Part shown: in pieces, positions 54,322 to 62,955 of the stretch
Layout: each line of letters opens with the position of its first letter
Numbering within the stretch: the first letter of the stretch is position 1
NCBI RefSeq assembly: GCF_022347685.1
Contig: NZ_JAKRGF010000003.1
Coordinates: 186,001 to 250,000 of the forward strand
Origin: Thalassobius sp. Cn5-15
Lineage (GTDB): Bacteria > Pseudomonadota > Alphaproteobacteria > Rhodobacterales > Rhodobacteraceae
Length of the DNA: 64,000 nt
Direction of reading: 5' to 3'
Program-made: the position numbers and the translations under genes
The notes under the pieces: model-generated
Told to the model about the DNA's origin: nothing
Databases searched by the model: none
What the model saw: the letters and a program-made list of their open reading frames with translations, nothing else

Positions 54322-55129
54322 GGGCCAGCTCCTTTGATCGGGTCACCGCTGCAGCAACTGCGCGGTCCAGCAGATTGGGGAAACCTCTACCTTCGTCCAT
54401 CAACACCTCCAGCGCGGCCTGCGTGGTGCCGTTGGGGCTGGTCACGTTGATGCGCAGCTGTGTCGGATCTTCCTCCGCCACCTCGGCCAAAGCGCCTGCG
54501 CCGCCGACCGTGGCCTTGGCCAGTTGCATCGCCAAATCAGCCGACAGACCCTGTGCCTCACCCGCCTGTGCCAGCGTCTCGATCAAATGAAAGACATACG
54601 CGGGACCGGAGCCAGAAACGCCAGTTACTGCATCAATCTGATCCTCGGTTTCCAGACGCACCACCTGGCCAATGGCGGCCAGCAGCTGGTCGGCCAGATC
54701 AAGGGCAGCATCGCTGACATGGCGGTTGCCAATGATTGCGGTGATCCCCCGGCCAATGGCGGCAGGGGTGTTGGGCATCGCGCGTACGATCGGGGTTTGG
54801 CCGCCCAGCACGTCCTCAAACTGTGCAATCGGAGTGCCTGCGGCGACCGAGACAAAGACCGTATCGCCGTTACCCATCGCCGCCATCACTGGCAGCGCCT
54901 CACCCATCATCTGGGGTTTCACCGCGACCAGAACGATTGCAGGATCTGTGGGCAGGTCAGTGTTTATATGAACGTTCGTGGTCAGCAACCAATCCGACGG
55001 ATAGGGGTCAAGTACGAAGACCGAAGCGGCAGGCAGACCATCCTTCAGCCAGCCGGCCAGCATAGCCGACCCCATTTTGCCACAGCCCAAGAGTACAAGG
55101 CCCTTATCGGCCAGATGCTTCATATCCAT
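54314..55129 (-). CDS. proC: Pyrroline-5-carboxylate reductase
   Basis: The 271-residue enzyme has the Rossmann start LVLLGCGKMGSAMLAGWL, the segment RAMPNTPAAIGRGITAI and the C-terminal AVTGVSGSGPAYVFHLIE and VTSPNGTTQAALEVL, all classic for ProC. It makes proline from pyrroline-5-carboxylate with NAD(P)H. AAAGGGG lies before the ATG. First gene of the proC-csaA-dehydrogenase operon; the YbjN gene lies 36 bases upstream on the same strand. Confidence 0.95.
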   Translation of the reverse strand: MDMKHLADKGLVLLGCGKMGSAMLAGWLKDGLPAASVFVLDPYPSDWLLTTNVHINTDLPTDPAIVLVAVKPQMMGEALPVMAAMGNGDTVFVSVAAGTPIAQFEDVLGGQTPIVRAMPNTPAAIGRGITAIIGNRHVSDAALDLADQLLAAIGQVVRLETEDQIDAVTGVSGSGPAYVFHLIETLAQAGEAQGLSADLAMQLAKATVGGAGALAEVAEEDPTQLRINVTSPNGTTQAALEVLMDEGRGFPNLLDRAVAAAVTRSKELARG

Positions 55130-55165
55130 GATTGCCCCTTTGATCAGATGTCATGGGGCAAAGTG

Positions 55166-55666
55166 TTACGCGCGCCCGTACGCCTCTGCAATGGCGACTT
55201 GAATCGCTTCCTGCGGCGACCGTCCGCCCCAGACCAACAGCTGCAGCGCAGGGTAATAGCGTTCAGCGTTCGCCACGGCGGCACCGATCATCATATCTAC
55301 CTGTTCGGCGCTGGCATCCTGACCACCCGCCAAGAGCAGACCATAGCGGAAGACCATGAGATTCTGCTCTTCCCAGAAGGTGAAGCTACCGGACCAGATC
55401 TGATCATTGATCGCATTCAACATTTCATAAACGGCAGGCAGCTTGTCTTTGGGCGGTTCCATCTCGAACGTGCAGATAAGGCGCAGCGCCTCTTCCTGTT
55501 CCGACCACGCGAGGGTCAGAGTGTAGGTGCGCCACTGGCCTTCGACGGCCATAGCGATCTGATCCTCACCGATCCGGTCGAAATCCCACTGATGATGTTC
55601 CGCGATATACTCAACGAGGTCGATCGGATGCAGGTCTTCACCGATGAACTGCTCTGTCAAAGCCAT
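55166..55666 (-). CDS. YbjN domain-containing protein
   Basis: The 166-residue protein has a YbjN (type III-chaperone-like) fold: FIGEDLHPIDLVEYIAEHHQ, QEEALRLICTFEMEPPKDKL and MVFRYGLLLAGG. YbjN in enterics affects motility and stress tolerance; the function here is unknown. AGGTG before the ATG sets the start. Probably cotranscribed with proC. Confidence 0.87.
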   Translation of the reverse strand: MALTEQFIGEDLHPIDLVEYIAEHHQWDFDRIGEDQIAMAVEGQWRTYTLTLAWSEQEEALRLICTFEMEPPKDKLPAVYEMLNAINDQIWSGSFTFWEEQNLMVFRYGLLLAGGQDASAEQVDMMIGAAVANAERYYPALQLLVWGGRSPQEAIQVAIAEAYGRA

Positions 55667-55977
55667 CTTGTCACCTCATGCTCTTGCCCCGGCATGCAAA
55701 CCTCAGCGTTTTCGCTGCGAGACCTGGCAGAGCCTCTATCGTTTGTCGCCTGTTCTAAATGATCGGTGAATATCCCCCGACCTTACAAGATATGGTGCCT
55801 GCGATGGTGAATCCTGTAAACCCCCACACTTGGGGATAACCGCAATAAGTTGTGGATGAATTGAATCTAAGCGCGATAAGCTGTGGGTATTTAGGCAAGG
55901 ACCCGCCGGTTGAACAAACCGAAGGCGCCCCCGAAACTCCGGAAGCGCCCTAAATATTAACGCCAGATCAGCAGCGT
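55667..55977. other. Intergenic region with DnaA-box-like repeats
   Basis: 311 bases without a gene. Three same-direction nine-mers resemble the DnaA box TGTGGATAA: TGGGGATAA (55831), TGTGGATGA (55851) and TGTGGGTAT (55882), within 60 bases. A GC-rich stem near 55923-55952 (GGCGC and GCGCC arms) may end the ubiK transcript on the minus strand. Confidence 0.45.
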
Positions 55978-56223
55978 TTACGTCTGCGTCGCGTCCAACG
56001 CATCAAGGCGGGCTTTCAGCGCCTCGTTCTCTTCACGCGCTTTCTGCGCCATGGCGCGCACGGCGTCGAACTCTTCGCGGGTGACGAAATCACGGTCTGC
56101 CAGCCAGCGGTCCAGCATGCTTTTCATCGCGTTTTCTGCTTCGTCCTTCGCGCCTTGGGCCACGCCCATCGCGTTGGTCATCAGTTGCGACATATCATCA
56201 AGAAACTTGTTGCGGGTCTGCAT
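55978..56223 (-). CDS. ubiK: Ubiquinone biosynthesis accessory factor UbiK
   Basis: The 81-residue protein is a BMFP/YqiC-type coiled coil: MQTRNKFLDDMSQLMTNAMG and a C-terminal heptad stretch (REENEALKARLDALDATQ). UbiK assists the Ubi metabolon in ubiquinone synthesis with UbiJ. The longer open frame upstream (to 56418) lacks family features; GGAGAG before ATG 56223 supports the shorter start. Divergent from lgt. Confidence 0.9.
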   Translation of the reverse strand: MQTRNKFLDDMSQLMTNAMGVAQGAKDEAENAMKSMLDRWLADRDFVTREEFDAVRAMAQKAREENEALKARLDALDATQT

Positions 56224-56350
56224 CTGGCTCTCCACCGTTACCAATTGTCCCTCATGAATATGGGACGGATAGAATTTCTCCCTATATGGGGCGGAACGCG
56301 ACGCTTCACAAGGTTGACTTCGCACCACGCCCAGAGGCACAGATACCACC

Positions 56351-57253
56351 ATGCAGGCAATGATCCACTTCCCCAACCTCTCGCCCGAGATTTTTTCCAT
56401 CTCGCTCTTCGGTATCACCTTCGCACTGCGCTGGTATGCCCTGGCCTATATTGTCGGCATTCTGGCCGGATGGAAGCTGATCAACATGGCGGTGTCGCGG
56501 CCACAGCTATGGCCCGGGAACACAGCCCCGATGACCAAACCGCAAGTCGAAGATCTGCTGACGTGGATTATCCTTGGTGTCATTTTTGGGGGACGTCTGG
56601 GTTATGTGCTGTTTTATCGGCCCAGCTATTATGTCGAAAATCCCAGTGAAATTCTGATGGTCTGGCAAGGTGGCATGGCGTTTCATGGTGGCTTCCTTGG
56701 CGTGGTCGTCGCCGCATGGATCTGGGCTGGAAGACAAGGGGTCAATCGCCTCAGCCTCGGTGACAGTCTGGCATTGGCGGTGCCGACAGGTCTGTTTCTG
56801 GGCCGCGTGGCCAACTTCATCAATGGAGAGCTGTGGGGCCGTCCGACAGACCTGCCGTGGGGCGTCGCATTCCCCGGTCCATCTGCACAAACCTGTGAGG
56901 GTATTATCGGGCTCTGCGCACGTCACCCGTCACAGCTATACGAGGCAGCGCTGGAGGGGTTAATCCTCGGCACGCTCTTGTTGATCCTCGCCTTCCGCCG
57001 CGGGGCGCTAAAAGTGCCGGGACAATTGATGGGGCTGTTTGTGGCAGGCTATGGCCTGTCGCGCTTTATCGTCGAATTTTTCCGTCAGGCTGACGACCAG
57101 TTCATCACAATCGATAACCCGATGGGTTATGTGATCCAGTTCGGAGCCGCGGGCATCAGCATGGGACAACTGTTGTCGCTGCCGATGCTGCTCGGCGGGA
57201 TCGCGATCATGGTTTGGGCCCGTGGACGCGCCCGCAAAGAGGCCACCGCATGA
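56351..57253 (+). CDS. lgt: Prolipoprotein diacylglyceryl transferase
   Basis: This 300-residue membrane enzyme has seven segments, GGMAFHGGFLG, the Lgt signature GRVANFINGELWGRPTDLPW, and HPSQLYEA near the end. It transfers diacylglycerol from phosphatidylglycerol to the lipobox Cys of prolipoproteins, and would act on the several lipoproteins encoded in this window. Its TGA overlaps the next ATG (ATGA), starting a three-gene coupled operon. Confidence 0.96.
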   Translation: MQAMIHFPNLSPEIFSISLFGITFALRWYALAYIVGILAGWKLINMAVSRPQLWPGNTAPMTKPQVEDLLTWIILGVIFGGRLGYVLFYRPSYYVENPSEILMVWQGGMAFHGGFLGVVVAAWIWAGRQGVNRLSLGDSLALAVPTGLFLGRVANFINGELWGRPTDLPWGVAFPGPSAQTCEGIIGLCARHPSQLYEAALEGLILGTLLLILAFRRGALKVPGQLMGLFVAGYGLSRFIVEFFRQADDQFITIDNPMGYVIQFGAAGISMGQLLSLPMLLGGIAIMVWARGRARKEATA

Positions 57254-58311
57254 GTGCAATGCTGGGGCAGCTGTTGGAGCGGATCAACGACAGCGGCCCG
57301 CTGACGGTCGCTGATTTCATGGCGGAATGCCTACTGCACCCGACCCTTGGCTATTACACAACCCGCGATCCCTTGGGCGCTACGGGCGATTTCACCACTG
57401 CGCCGGAAATTAGCCAGATGTTTGGCGAGTTGGTCGGTCTGGTATTGGCGCAAAGCTGGCTGCATCAAGGCGCCCCGGATCAGATCGTGCTGGCAGAGGC
57501 TGGACCGGGACGCGGCACGCTGATGGCCGATATCCTGCGCGCCACACGCGCGGTGCCGGGGTTTCATGCCGCGCTGACCCTACATTTGGTCGAGGCATCG
57601 CCGGTTCTGCGCGCCAAGCAACAAGAGGCGCTGGCAGGCTACAACGTCACGTTTCACGACAGCATTGCAGACCTCCCGGAGGCGCCACTGTGGTTTGTTG
57701 CCAACGAGTTTTTCGACGCCCTACCGATCCGCCAGTTCATCCGCGATGGCGAGGGCTGGCGCGAAAAACGTGTGATCGCACAGGATGGTGATCTGGGTTT
57801 TGCCCTTGGCGGCATCGCGCCAATTGCGACATTGGAGCACCGTCTGGGCGATACAGAAACAGGCGACATGGTCGAGGTCTGTGCCCCCGCCGCACCACTG
57901 GCGTCCGAGTTGGGTCGCCGAATCGCAGAACACGGCGGCGTGGCGCTGATTTTCGACTATGGCGACTGGCGCAGCAAGGGCGACACGCTTCAGGCGGTGA
58001 AAGCACACCAAAAGGTGAACCCGCTTGCAGGCCCCGGTGAGGCGGACCTAACGGCCCACGTGGATTTTGAAACACTGGCCCGCGCCGCCGCCCCTGCAGC
58101 CCATACCCCCCTGACCCCTCAGGGCGTTTTTCTGGAACGCCTCGGCATTACCGAGCGGGCGCAAGCACTGGCAACGCGTGCCGCAGGGGGCACGCTTGAT
58201 GATCTGATCGCTGCACATCGCCGCTTGACGCACCCTGATGAAATGGGGACGCTCTTTAAGGTGCTGGGTCTTTATCCGGCTACACATGCACCCCTACCAG
58301 GATTTGAATAA
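57250..58311 (+). CDS. MidA/NDUFAF7 family SAM-dependent methyltransferase
   Basis: The 353-residue protein has the DUF185/MidA motifs: PLTVADFMAECLLHPTLGYY, GDFTTAPEISQMFGELVG, the SAM site LAEAGPGRGTLMADIL and ANEFFDALPIRQF. In mitochondria NDUFAF7 methylates an Arg of complex I subunit NDUFS2; a complex I or protein-Arg role is inferred for the bacterial family. It overlaps lgt by four bases and pgeF by one. Confidence 0.92.
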   Translation: MSAMLGQLLERINDSGPLTVADFMAECLLHPTLGYYTTRDPLGATGDFTTAPEISQMFGELVGLVLAQSWLHQGAPDQIVLAEAGPGRGTLMADILRATRAVPGFHAALTLHLVEASPVLRAKQQEALAGYNVTFHDSIADLPEAPLWFVANEFFDALPIRQFIRDGEGWREKRVIAQDGDLGFALGGIAPIATLEHRLGDTETGDMVEVCAPAAPLASELGRRIAEHGGVALIFDYGDWRSKGDTLQAVKAHQKVNPLAGPGEADLTAHVDFETLARAAAPAAHTPLTPQGVFLERLGITERAQALATRAAGGTLDDLIAAHRRLTHPDEMGTLFKVLGLYPATHAPLPGFE

Positions 58312-59066
58312 TGACACTGGACATCCTGACCTCTGACCTGCTGGCTCCGATGCCGCATGGTTTTTTCACACGCCGTGGCGGCGCATCTTCGGGCGTGTTT
58401 GAGGGGCTGAACTGCGGTCAAGGCTCCAGCGATCAGGCTGAGATTGTCAAGATCAACCGCACCCGCGTGGCAGAGGCGATGGAGGTGCCTCTCAGCCATC
58501 TGGTGACGGTGCATCAGGTGCATTCGGCTGATGTCGCCGTTGTGGATGGCCCGCTGGGCGAACGCCCGCAGGCAGATGGCATCGTCACCGCAACCCCCGG
58601 CCTGACACTGGGGATCCTGACCGCCGATTGCCAGCCGGTGTTGTTCCGCGATGCCACCGCAGGCGTCATCGGAGCGGCGCACGCAGGCTGGCGCGGGGCG
58701 GTTGAGGGTGTACTAGAAAACACCGTCGCCGCGATGGAAAGTCTCGGCGCCAAGCGCGACAACATCCATGCTGTGGTTGGTCCCTGTATCAGCCAGCGTG
58801 CCTATGAGGTCGGGCCAGAGCTGCGTGAACAGTTCATCGCACAGGACCCCGCCAACGCTCGCTTCTTCGCCCCCGGTGACGGTGACCGTTATCAGTTTGA
58901 CCTGCCTGCCTTCGGTCTGGCCAAACTGCGCGCTGCTGGCGTCGGTCAGGCTGCGTGGTCCGGTCATTGCACCTATAGTGACCCAATGCGATTCTATTCA
59001 TATCGCCTGTCCACGCACCGCGAACAGGCGGACTATGGGCGTTTAATCTCCTGTATTAGACTCTGA
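58311..59066 (+). CDS. pgeF: Peptidoglycan editing factor PgeF
   Basis: The 251-residue multicopper-oxidase-like laccase domain protein has TADCQPVLF, GAAHAGWRGAVEG, VGPCISQRAYEVG and CTYSDPMRFYSYR, carrying the Cys/His metal site. In E. coli PgeF (YfiH) removes wrongly incorporated Ser from peptidoglycan precursors. Its start overlaps the previous stop (TAATG). Third gene of lgt-midA-pgeF. Confidence 0.93.
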   Translation: MTLDILTSDLLAPMPHGFFTRRGGASSGVFEGLNCGQGSSDQAEIVKINRTRVAEAMEVPLSHLVTVHQVHSADVAVVDGPLGERPQADGIVTATPGLTLGILTADCQPVLFRDATAGVIGAAHAGWRGAVEGVLENTVAAMESLGAKRDNIHAVVGPCISQRAYEVGPELREQFIAQDPANARFFAPGDGDRYQFDLPAFGLAKLRAAGVGQAAWSGHCTYSDPMRFYSYRLSTHREQADYGRLISCIRL

Positions 59067-59329
59067 TTCAGGACATTGCACCGACAGGCGCAAAGATCAC
59101 ACCACAATTTGGCCATATGACATGCCTCCCATTTAAGGCGCAATGCCGTTTTTCGCTTCGATTTCAACGCTCTCGACAGAAATCCACAGGAGCGAAGCCC
59201 GATCACACAATCGCCCCATTTCCCGCAATCCCTGCCCCATATTGGCCCAAATGGATCGCCATATTGGGATCAACCAAGGCGCGCACCAAGCCGCACCATC
59301 AGAGATTTGAGTGAGCAGGAGTACCCAAG

Positions 59330-59458
59330 ATGAAACGTCAGAAACGCTGGATGAAATCCGTGATCGCCACGTCGCAGACTGACCTGCCAACCCTGCCATG
59401 GGCTGCGCGCAAGGCCACTGCCTCGGCACAGAAACCAGCTTCCAAGAAAGCCGCATAA
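59330..59458 (+). CDS. Small basic protein, 42 residues
   Basis: The 42-codon frame runs MKRQKRWMKSVIATSQTDLP, then TLPWAARKATASAQKPASKK and AA. AGGAG lies nine bases before the ATG and a terminator follows. I recall similar tiny Arg/Lys-rich proteins with an LPW or MPW core in related bacteria, without a known function. The start and codon usage look real, but the length makes it tentative. Confidence 0.6.
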   Translation: MKRQKRWMKSVIATSQTDLPTLPWAARKATASAQKPASKKAA

Positions 59459-59535
59459 CCCCTGCGTCTCCCAAGACCTGACCACCATCTCTCCTGCGCA
59501 AGTTTTCGTAACGAGTGATGTCAGTAACCAAGTAA

Positions 59536-59564
59536 AGGGCCGCCCCGTATTGGGGCGGTCTCTT
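59536..59564 (+). terminator. Terminator after the small basic gene
   Basis: GGCCGCCCC and GGGGCGGTC pair around GTATT and are followed by TCTCTTCCC, 78 bases beyond the stop. The U-run is imperfect. Confidence 0.65.
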
Positions 59565-59622
59565 CCCCTCAGGATCTGCGGCGCAGTTGTCGCATGAGAC
59601 CTCCAGTTAAAGAGTTTTTGTT

Positions 59623-60381
59623 TTGAATAGTCTCACCCCTTCGGCACTAATCCGCCCGCCTTCAACGTCGCTTGCCGCAAAATCCCGCATTCTGAAACCG
59701 CACGCCAAGCCCAAGAAGCCGCCGCTGATGCGCCGCTATGAATGCCTGACCGAACAGACCACCAACACATTGATCGCCCCCGCGCTGCCCCTGTTTGAGG
59801 CGGCCTTTTCCGCTTTTGCCCGTGGCACCGTATTCAAAACCAACCAGGGCCCCTGTCCGGTAGAGGATCTGATGCCCGGCATGGCGCTGGACACCGTTGA
59901 TCATGGGCTGCAGCCGCTGCTGTGGCGTGGGATGATGAACATCGTGCCGAACACCCCAACAAACCACCCCGAAAGCCAGCAACTGGCGCGGGTGATGCAG
60001 GGGTCCTTCGGGTTTGCCCGGCCAGAGGCGGACCTTATGCTGGGCCCTGCGGCTGAAATCGTGCGCCCGGCACCGACCGGCGGCGCACCGAACCTCACCC
60101 CCGTGACGGCTCTTATTGATGATCACACGGTATTCCACACCTCCCCACCTTCCAGCGTGCAAGTGTTTCACCTGATGCTACCGCGCCAATGCGGACTAAT
60201 TGCAAACGGGGTGCAACTGGCCAGCTACCATCCGCCACTGGAACGGGTGCGACTGCTGGGTCCGAACATGAAACAGCTGTTCATGTCCTTCTTCCCGCAC
60301 ATCAAGCGACCAGAGGATTTCGGTCCTGCCCTGCGCAACGAAAAATCCGCGTCACGGGACGCGGATCTGCATTGGGCTTAA
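59623..60381 (+). CDS. Hint-like domain protein lacking the active-site Cys
   Basis: The 252-residue protein has a Hint (hedgehog/intein-like) region around 65-200: FARGTVFKTNQGPCPVEDL, MALDTVDHGLQPLLWRG and HTSPPSSVQVFHLM. Related alphaproteobacterial Hint proteins start the domain CFARGT; here it reads AFARGT, so self-splicing or self-cleavage is not expected. I start at the TTG of 59623 after AAAGAG; an ATG at 59728 is an alternative. Function unknown. Confidence 0.75.
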   Translation: MNSLTPSALIRPPSTSLAAKSRILKPHAKPKKPPLMRRYECLTEQTTNTLIAPALPLFEAAFSAFARGTVFKTNQGPCPVEDLMPGMALDTVDHGLQPLLWRGMMNIVPNTPTNHPESQQLARVMQGSFGFARPEADLMLGPAAEIVRPAPTGGAPNLTPVTALIDDHTVFHTSPPSSVQVFHLMLPRQCGLIANGVQLASYHPPLERVRLLGPNMKQLFMSFFPHIKRPEDFGPALRNEKSASRDADLHWA

Positions 60382-60405
60382 ATTTCTGGAAAACCGCGAA
60401 ACGCT

Positions 60406-60906
60406 TTAAGCCAGACGGCTCAGGCGTTCTTCCAGCACCTCGAAAGGCACACCGGGTTCATCCTTGGCGCTGCGGATCACCAGCGAAGTTTTGACCGACG
60501 CCACATTCGACGCCTTCAGCAGATCACCGGTAAGGAACGACTGAAACGTGCTGAGATCCGGCGCTACGCATTTCAGGATGAAGTCCACCTCGCCATTCAG
60601 CATATTGCATTCACGGACCAGCGGCCAGTCGCGGCAGCGCGCTTCAAATTCGCTTAGATCACTTTCGGCCTGTGACTGCAGACCGACCATCGCGTAGACC
60701 TGAACCTCAAAGCCCAGTTCCCGCGAATCCACCTCTGCGTGGTAGCCTTTGATATAGCCCGCTTCCTCCAACGTGCGCACACGGCGCAGGCACGGCGGCG
60801 CAGAGATGCCAACCCGCTTGGCCAATTCAACATTGGTCATGCGGCCATCTGCCTGCAATTCAGCCAGAATTTTACGGTCGATCGGATCCAGCCGCGCAGC
60901 AGACAT
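60406..60906 (-). CDS. Lrp/AsnC family transcriptional regulator
   Basis: The 166-residue protein has an N-terminal winged HTH (LDPIDRKILAELQADGRMTN, then ELAKRVGISAPPCLRRVRTL, about 6-47) and a C-terminal RAM/ACT effector domain (VRECNMLNGEVDFILKC). Lrp-type regulators sense amino acids and often control a divergent gene, here trxB 240 bases away. Effector unknown. Confidence 0.93.
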   Translation of the reverse strand: MSAARLDPIDRKILAELQADGRMTNVELAKRVGISAPPCLRRVRTLEEAGYIKGYHAEVDSRELGFEVQVYAMVGLQSQAESDLSEFEARCRDWPLVRECNMLNGEVDFILKCVAPDLSTFQSFLTGDLLKASNVASVKTSLVIRSAKDEPGVPFEVLEERLSRLA

Positions 60907-61146
60907 AAAGCACTCTCCTTTGATGGCTTTCTTATATCACTCGCCAAAACACGCGCAACATTATTTCGCGCACTCAGACACGCCTTTGCGAATCTTTGAA
61001 AGTTCCTGCGCTAACAGCGTGCATTCTGGCGCTTTCGTCGATTTGATCGCCCCACCCCCGACATTGTGCGACAGGGGGGTTTTCTGGTGAGGGTGCCTTG
61101 TCTATATGCGTTTGGGACTGAATTATTGATACGAGAGGGCCCAGAC

Positions 61147-62088
61147 ATGGCCGAAACACGTCACACCAAGGTACTGATCATCGGATCGGGTCCGGCGGGC
61201 TATACCGCAGGCGTTTACGCCGCCCGCGCCATGCTGTCGCCAATTCTGGTTCAAGGTATTGAGCCGGGCGGGCAGCTGACCACAACGACTGAGGTGGAAA
61301 ATTACCCCTCCTTCGTTGAGGTGCAGGGCCCTGAACTGATGATGAAGATGGAAGAACACGCCCGCGCCATGGGCACTGAGGTGATCGGCGACATCATCAC
61401 CGATCTGGACACCAGCACCCGACCCTTCATCGCCAAGAGTGACAGCGGCACGGTCTACACGGCAGATGCGGTCATTCTGGCCACCGGCGCGCGTGCCAAA
61501 TGGCTGGGTCTGGAAAGCGAAGAAGCCTTCAAGGGTTTCGGCGTTTCGGCCTGTGCGACCTGTGACGGCTTCTTTTACCGCGGTCAGGAAATCGTCGTGG
61601 TCGGCGGCGGCAACACCGCTGTCGAAGAGGCACTGTTCCTGACGAACTTTGCCTCCAAGGTGACGCTGATCCACCGCCGCGATGAACTGCGCGCAGAAAA
61701 GATCCTGCAGGACCGCCTGATGAAGAACGAAAAGATCGAAACACTCTGGTTCCATGAACTGGAAGAGGTTGTCGGTGACGACAATCCAAAAGGCGTCACC
61801 GGCGTAAAGGTGAAACACACCCAAACCGGCGAGATTTCGGAAGTGCCGTGTAAAGGTGTCTTCATCGCCATCGGCCACGCACCGGCAAACGAATTGGTGA
61901 AAGATGTGCTGGAACTGCACAACGGCGGCTACGTTCAGGTGACCCCGGGCACCACAGAAACTTCCATCCCCGGCATCTTTGCTGCGGGCGATCTGACCGA
62001 TCACAAATACCGTCAGGCTGTGACCTCGGCTGGGATGGGCTGTATGGCGGCGCTGGATGCAGAACGCTTCCTTGCCGAGCAGGAGTAA
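61147..62088 (+). CDS. trxB: Thioredoxin reductase
   Basis: The 313-residue low-Mr enzyme has the FAD motif [18 protein letters not shown], the redox CATC (Cys136, Cys139), the NADPH motif [16 protein letters not shown] and the C-terminal [19 protein letters not shown]. It passes electrons from NADPH to thioredoxin. ATG 61147 starts the conserved N-terminus; the frame is open further upstream without similarity. RraB-like gene six bases downstream. Confidence 0.96.
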   Translation: MAETRHTKVLIIGSGPAGYTAGVYAARAMLSPILVQGIEPGGQLTTTTEVENYPSFVEVQGPELMMKMEEHARAMGTEVIGDIITDLDTSTRPFIAKSDSGTVYTADAVILATGARAKWLGLESEEAFKGFGVSACATCDGFFYRGQEIVVVGGGNTAVEEALFLTNFASKVTLIHRRDELRAEKILQDRLMKNEKIETLWFHELEEVVGDDNPKGVTGVKVKHTQTGEISEVPCKGVFIAIGHAPANELVKDVLELHNGGYVQVTPGTTETSIPGIFAAGDLTDHKYRQAVTSAGMGCMAALDAERFLAEQE

Positions 62089-62093
62089 GCGCC

Positions 62094-62429
62094 GTGGCGC
62101 ATGATTACGCACAACAGAAGGCCGAGACACTCTCGGCCTTTTCTGATTTGCAGGCAGCCAACACCCTACCGGATGTTGCGGACCTGGAGTTGTTCTTCCT
62201 GCCTGCAAAACCTGCGCTGGACTGGCAACCGCTGGCCAATGCGCTGGCCGATTTGGGCTTTGCCTGCGAATGGATTGACGCTGATGGTGATGATCCAGCC
62301 GCTTTGGTCGCTGTGATGGAGGATCAGCCGCTGTCTGCCTCATCCATCTGGATGATCGAAGAGCTGGCAACGCGCGTTGCGATTGAAAAAGGTTTCACCC
62401 CCGATGGCTGGGGTTTTGCCGCAGACTGA
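62094..62429 (+). CDS. RraB-like ribonuclease E inhibitor family protein
   Basis: The 111-residue acidic protein has the RraB-type N-terminus (HDYAQQKAETLSAFSDLQAA) and a ferredoxin-like core (VADLELFFLPAKPALDWQPL, ANALADLGFACEWID). RraB binds RNase E in enterics; the role in this group is inferred. It starts with GTG; AGGAG eight bases upstream fits. Five bases separate it from trxB, so they are one operon. Confidence 0.75.
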   Translation: MAHDYAQQKAETLSAFSDLQAANTLPDVADLELFFLPAKPALDWQPLANALADLGFACEWIDADGDDPAALVAVMEDQPLSASSIWMIEELATRVAIEKGFTPDGWGFAAD

Positions 62430-62589
62430 TTTGTCAGAATACTGTCCCACACCTGCAAATAGGTGTGGGAAACCTGCCTTAACTGACCTTTTACCCTGAA
62501 AATTGCACATTTTGTTCTTTGTTGCGCCGCAGGTCTATGCGATGCGTTCACCCGTGAACACAAATTGAGTCGCCAGTAGAGTCGCCCGT

Positions 62590-62955
62590 ATGACCATCCC
62601 ATCCCCCCAATTCACCGCCGCCGAGGAGGACATGCTGTTCCGCCTGCTGCGCCAGCTGGACATCACCCCTGATGCCACCCAGCGCACGACGGCAGAGGCT
62701 TTGGGAATTTCACTGGGCCGACTGAACACCCTGCTGCGCACCACCTCCGAACAGGGGCTGATCCAGATCTCTGCTCGTGACGGCCCCGACAAAAGACAAC
62801 GCTTCGCCTACGCGATCACCGCACGCGGCGCAGCAACCAAGAACAGGCTGACGGATCAATTCCTGAAGCGGAAATTTGCAGAGTACGAGGCTCTGCATGC
62901 AGAACTAACAGGCACCACCAGCGGCCTGGTCCCATTCAAGAGTAGGATGCACATC
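62590..62955 (+). CDS. MarR-type winged-helix segment in frame with ATP sulfurylase
   Basis: 122 codons without a stop: an N-terminal HTH ([39 protein letters not shown]) and a tail ([20 protein letters not shown]) matching the MarR family EPS-associated regulators. No stop codon separates it from the ATP sulfurylase start at 62956, so it may be the first 122 residues of a fused protein, or an independent regulator that lost its stop. Upstream is a 160-base gap after the RraB-like gene. Confidence 0.6.
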
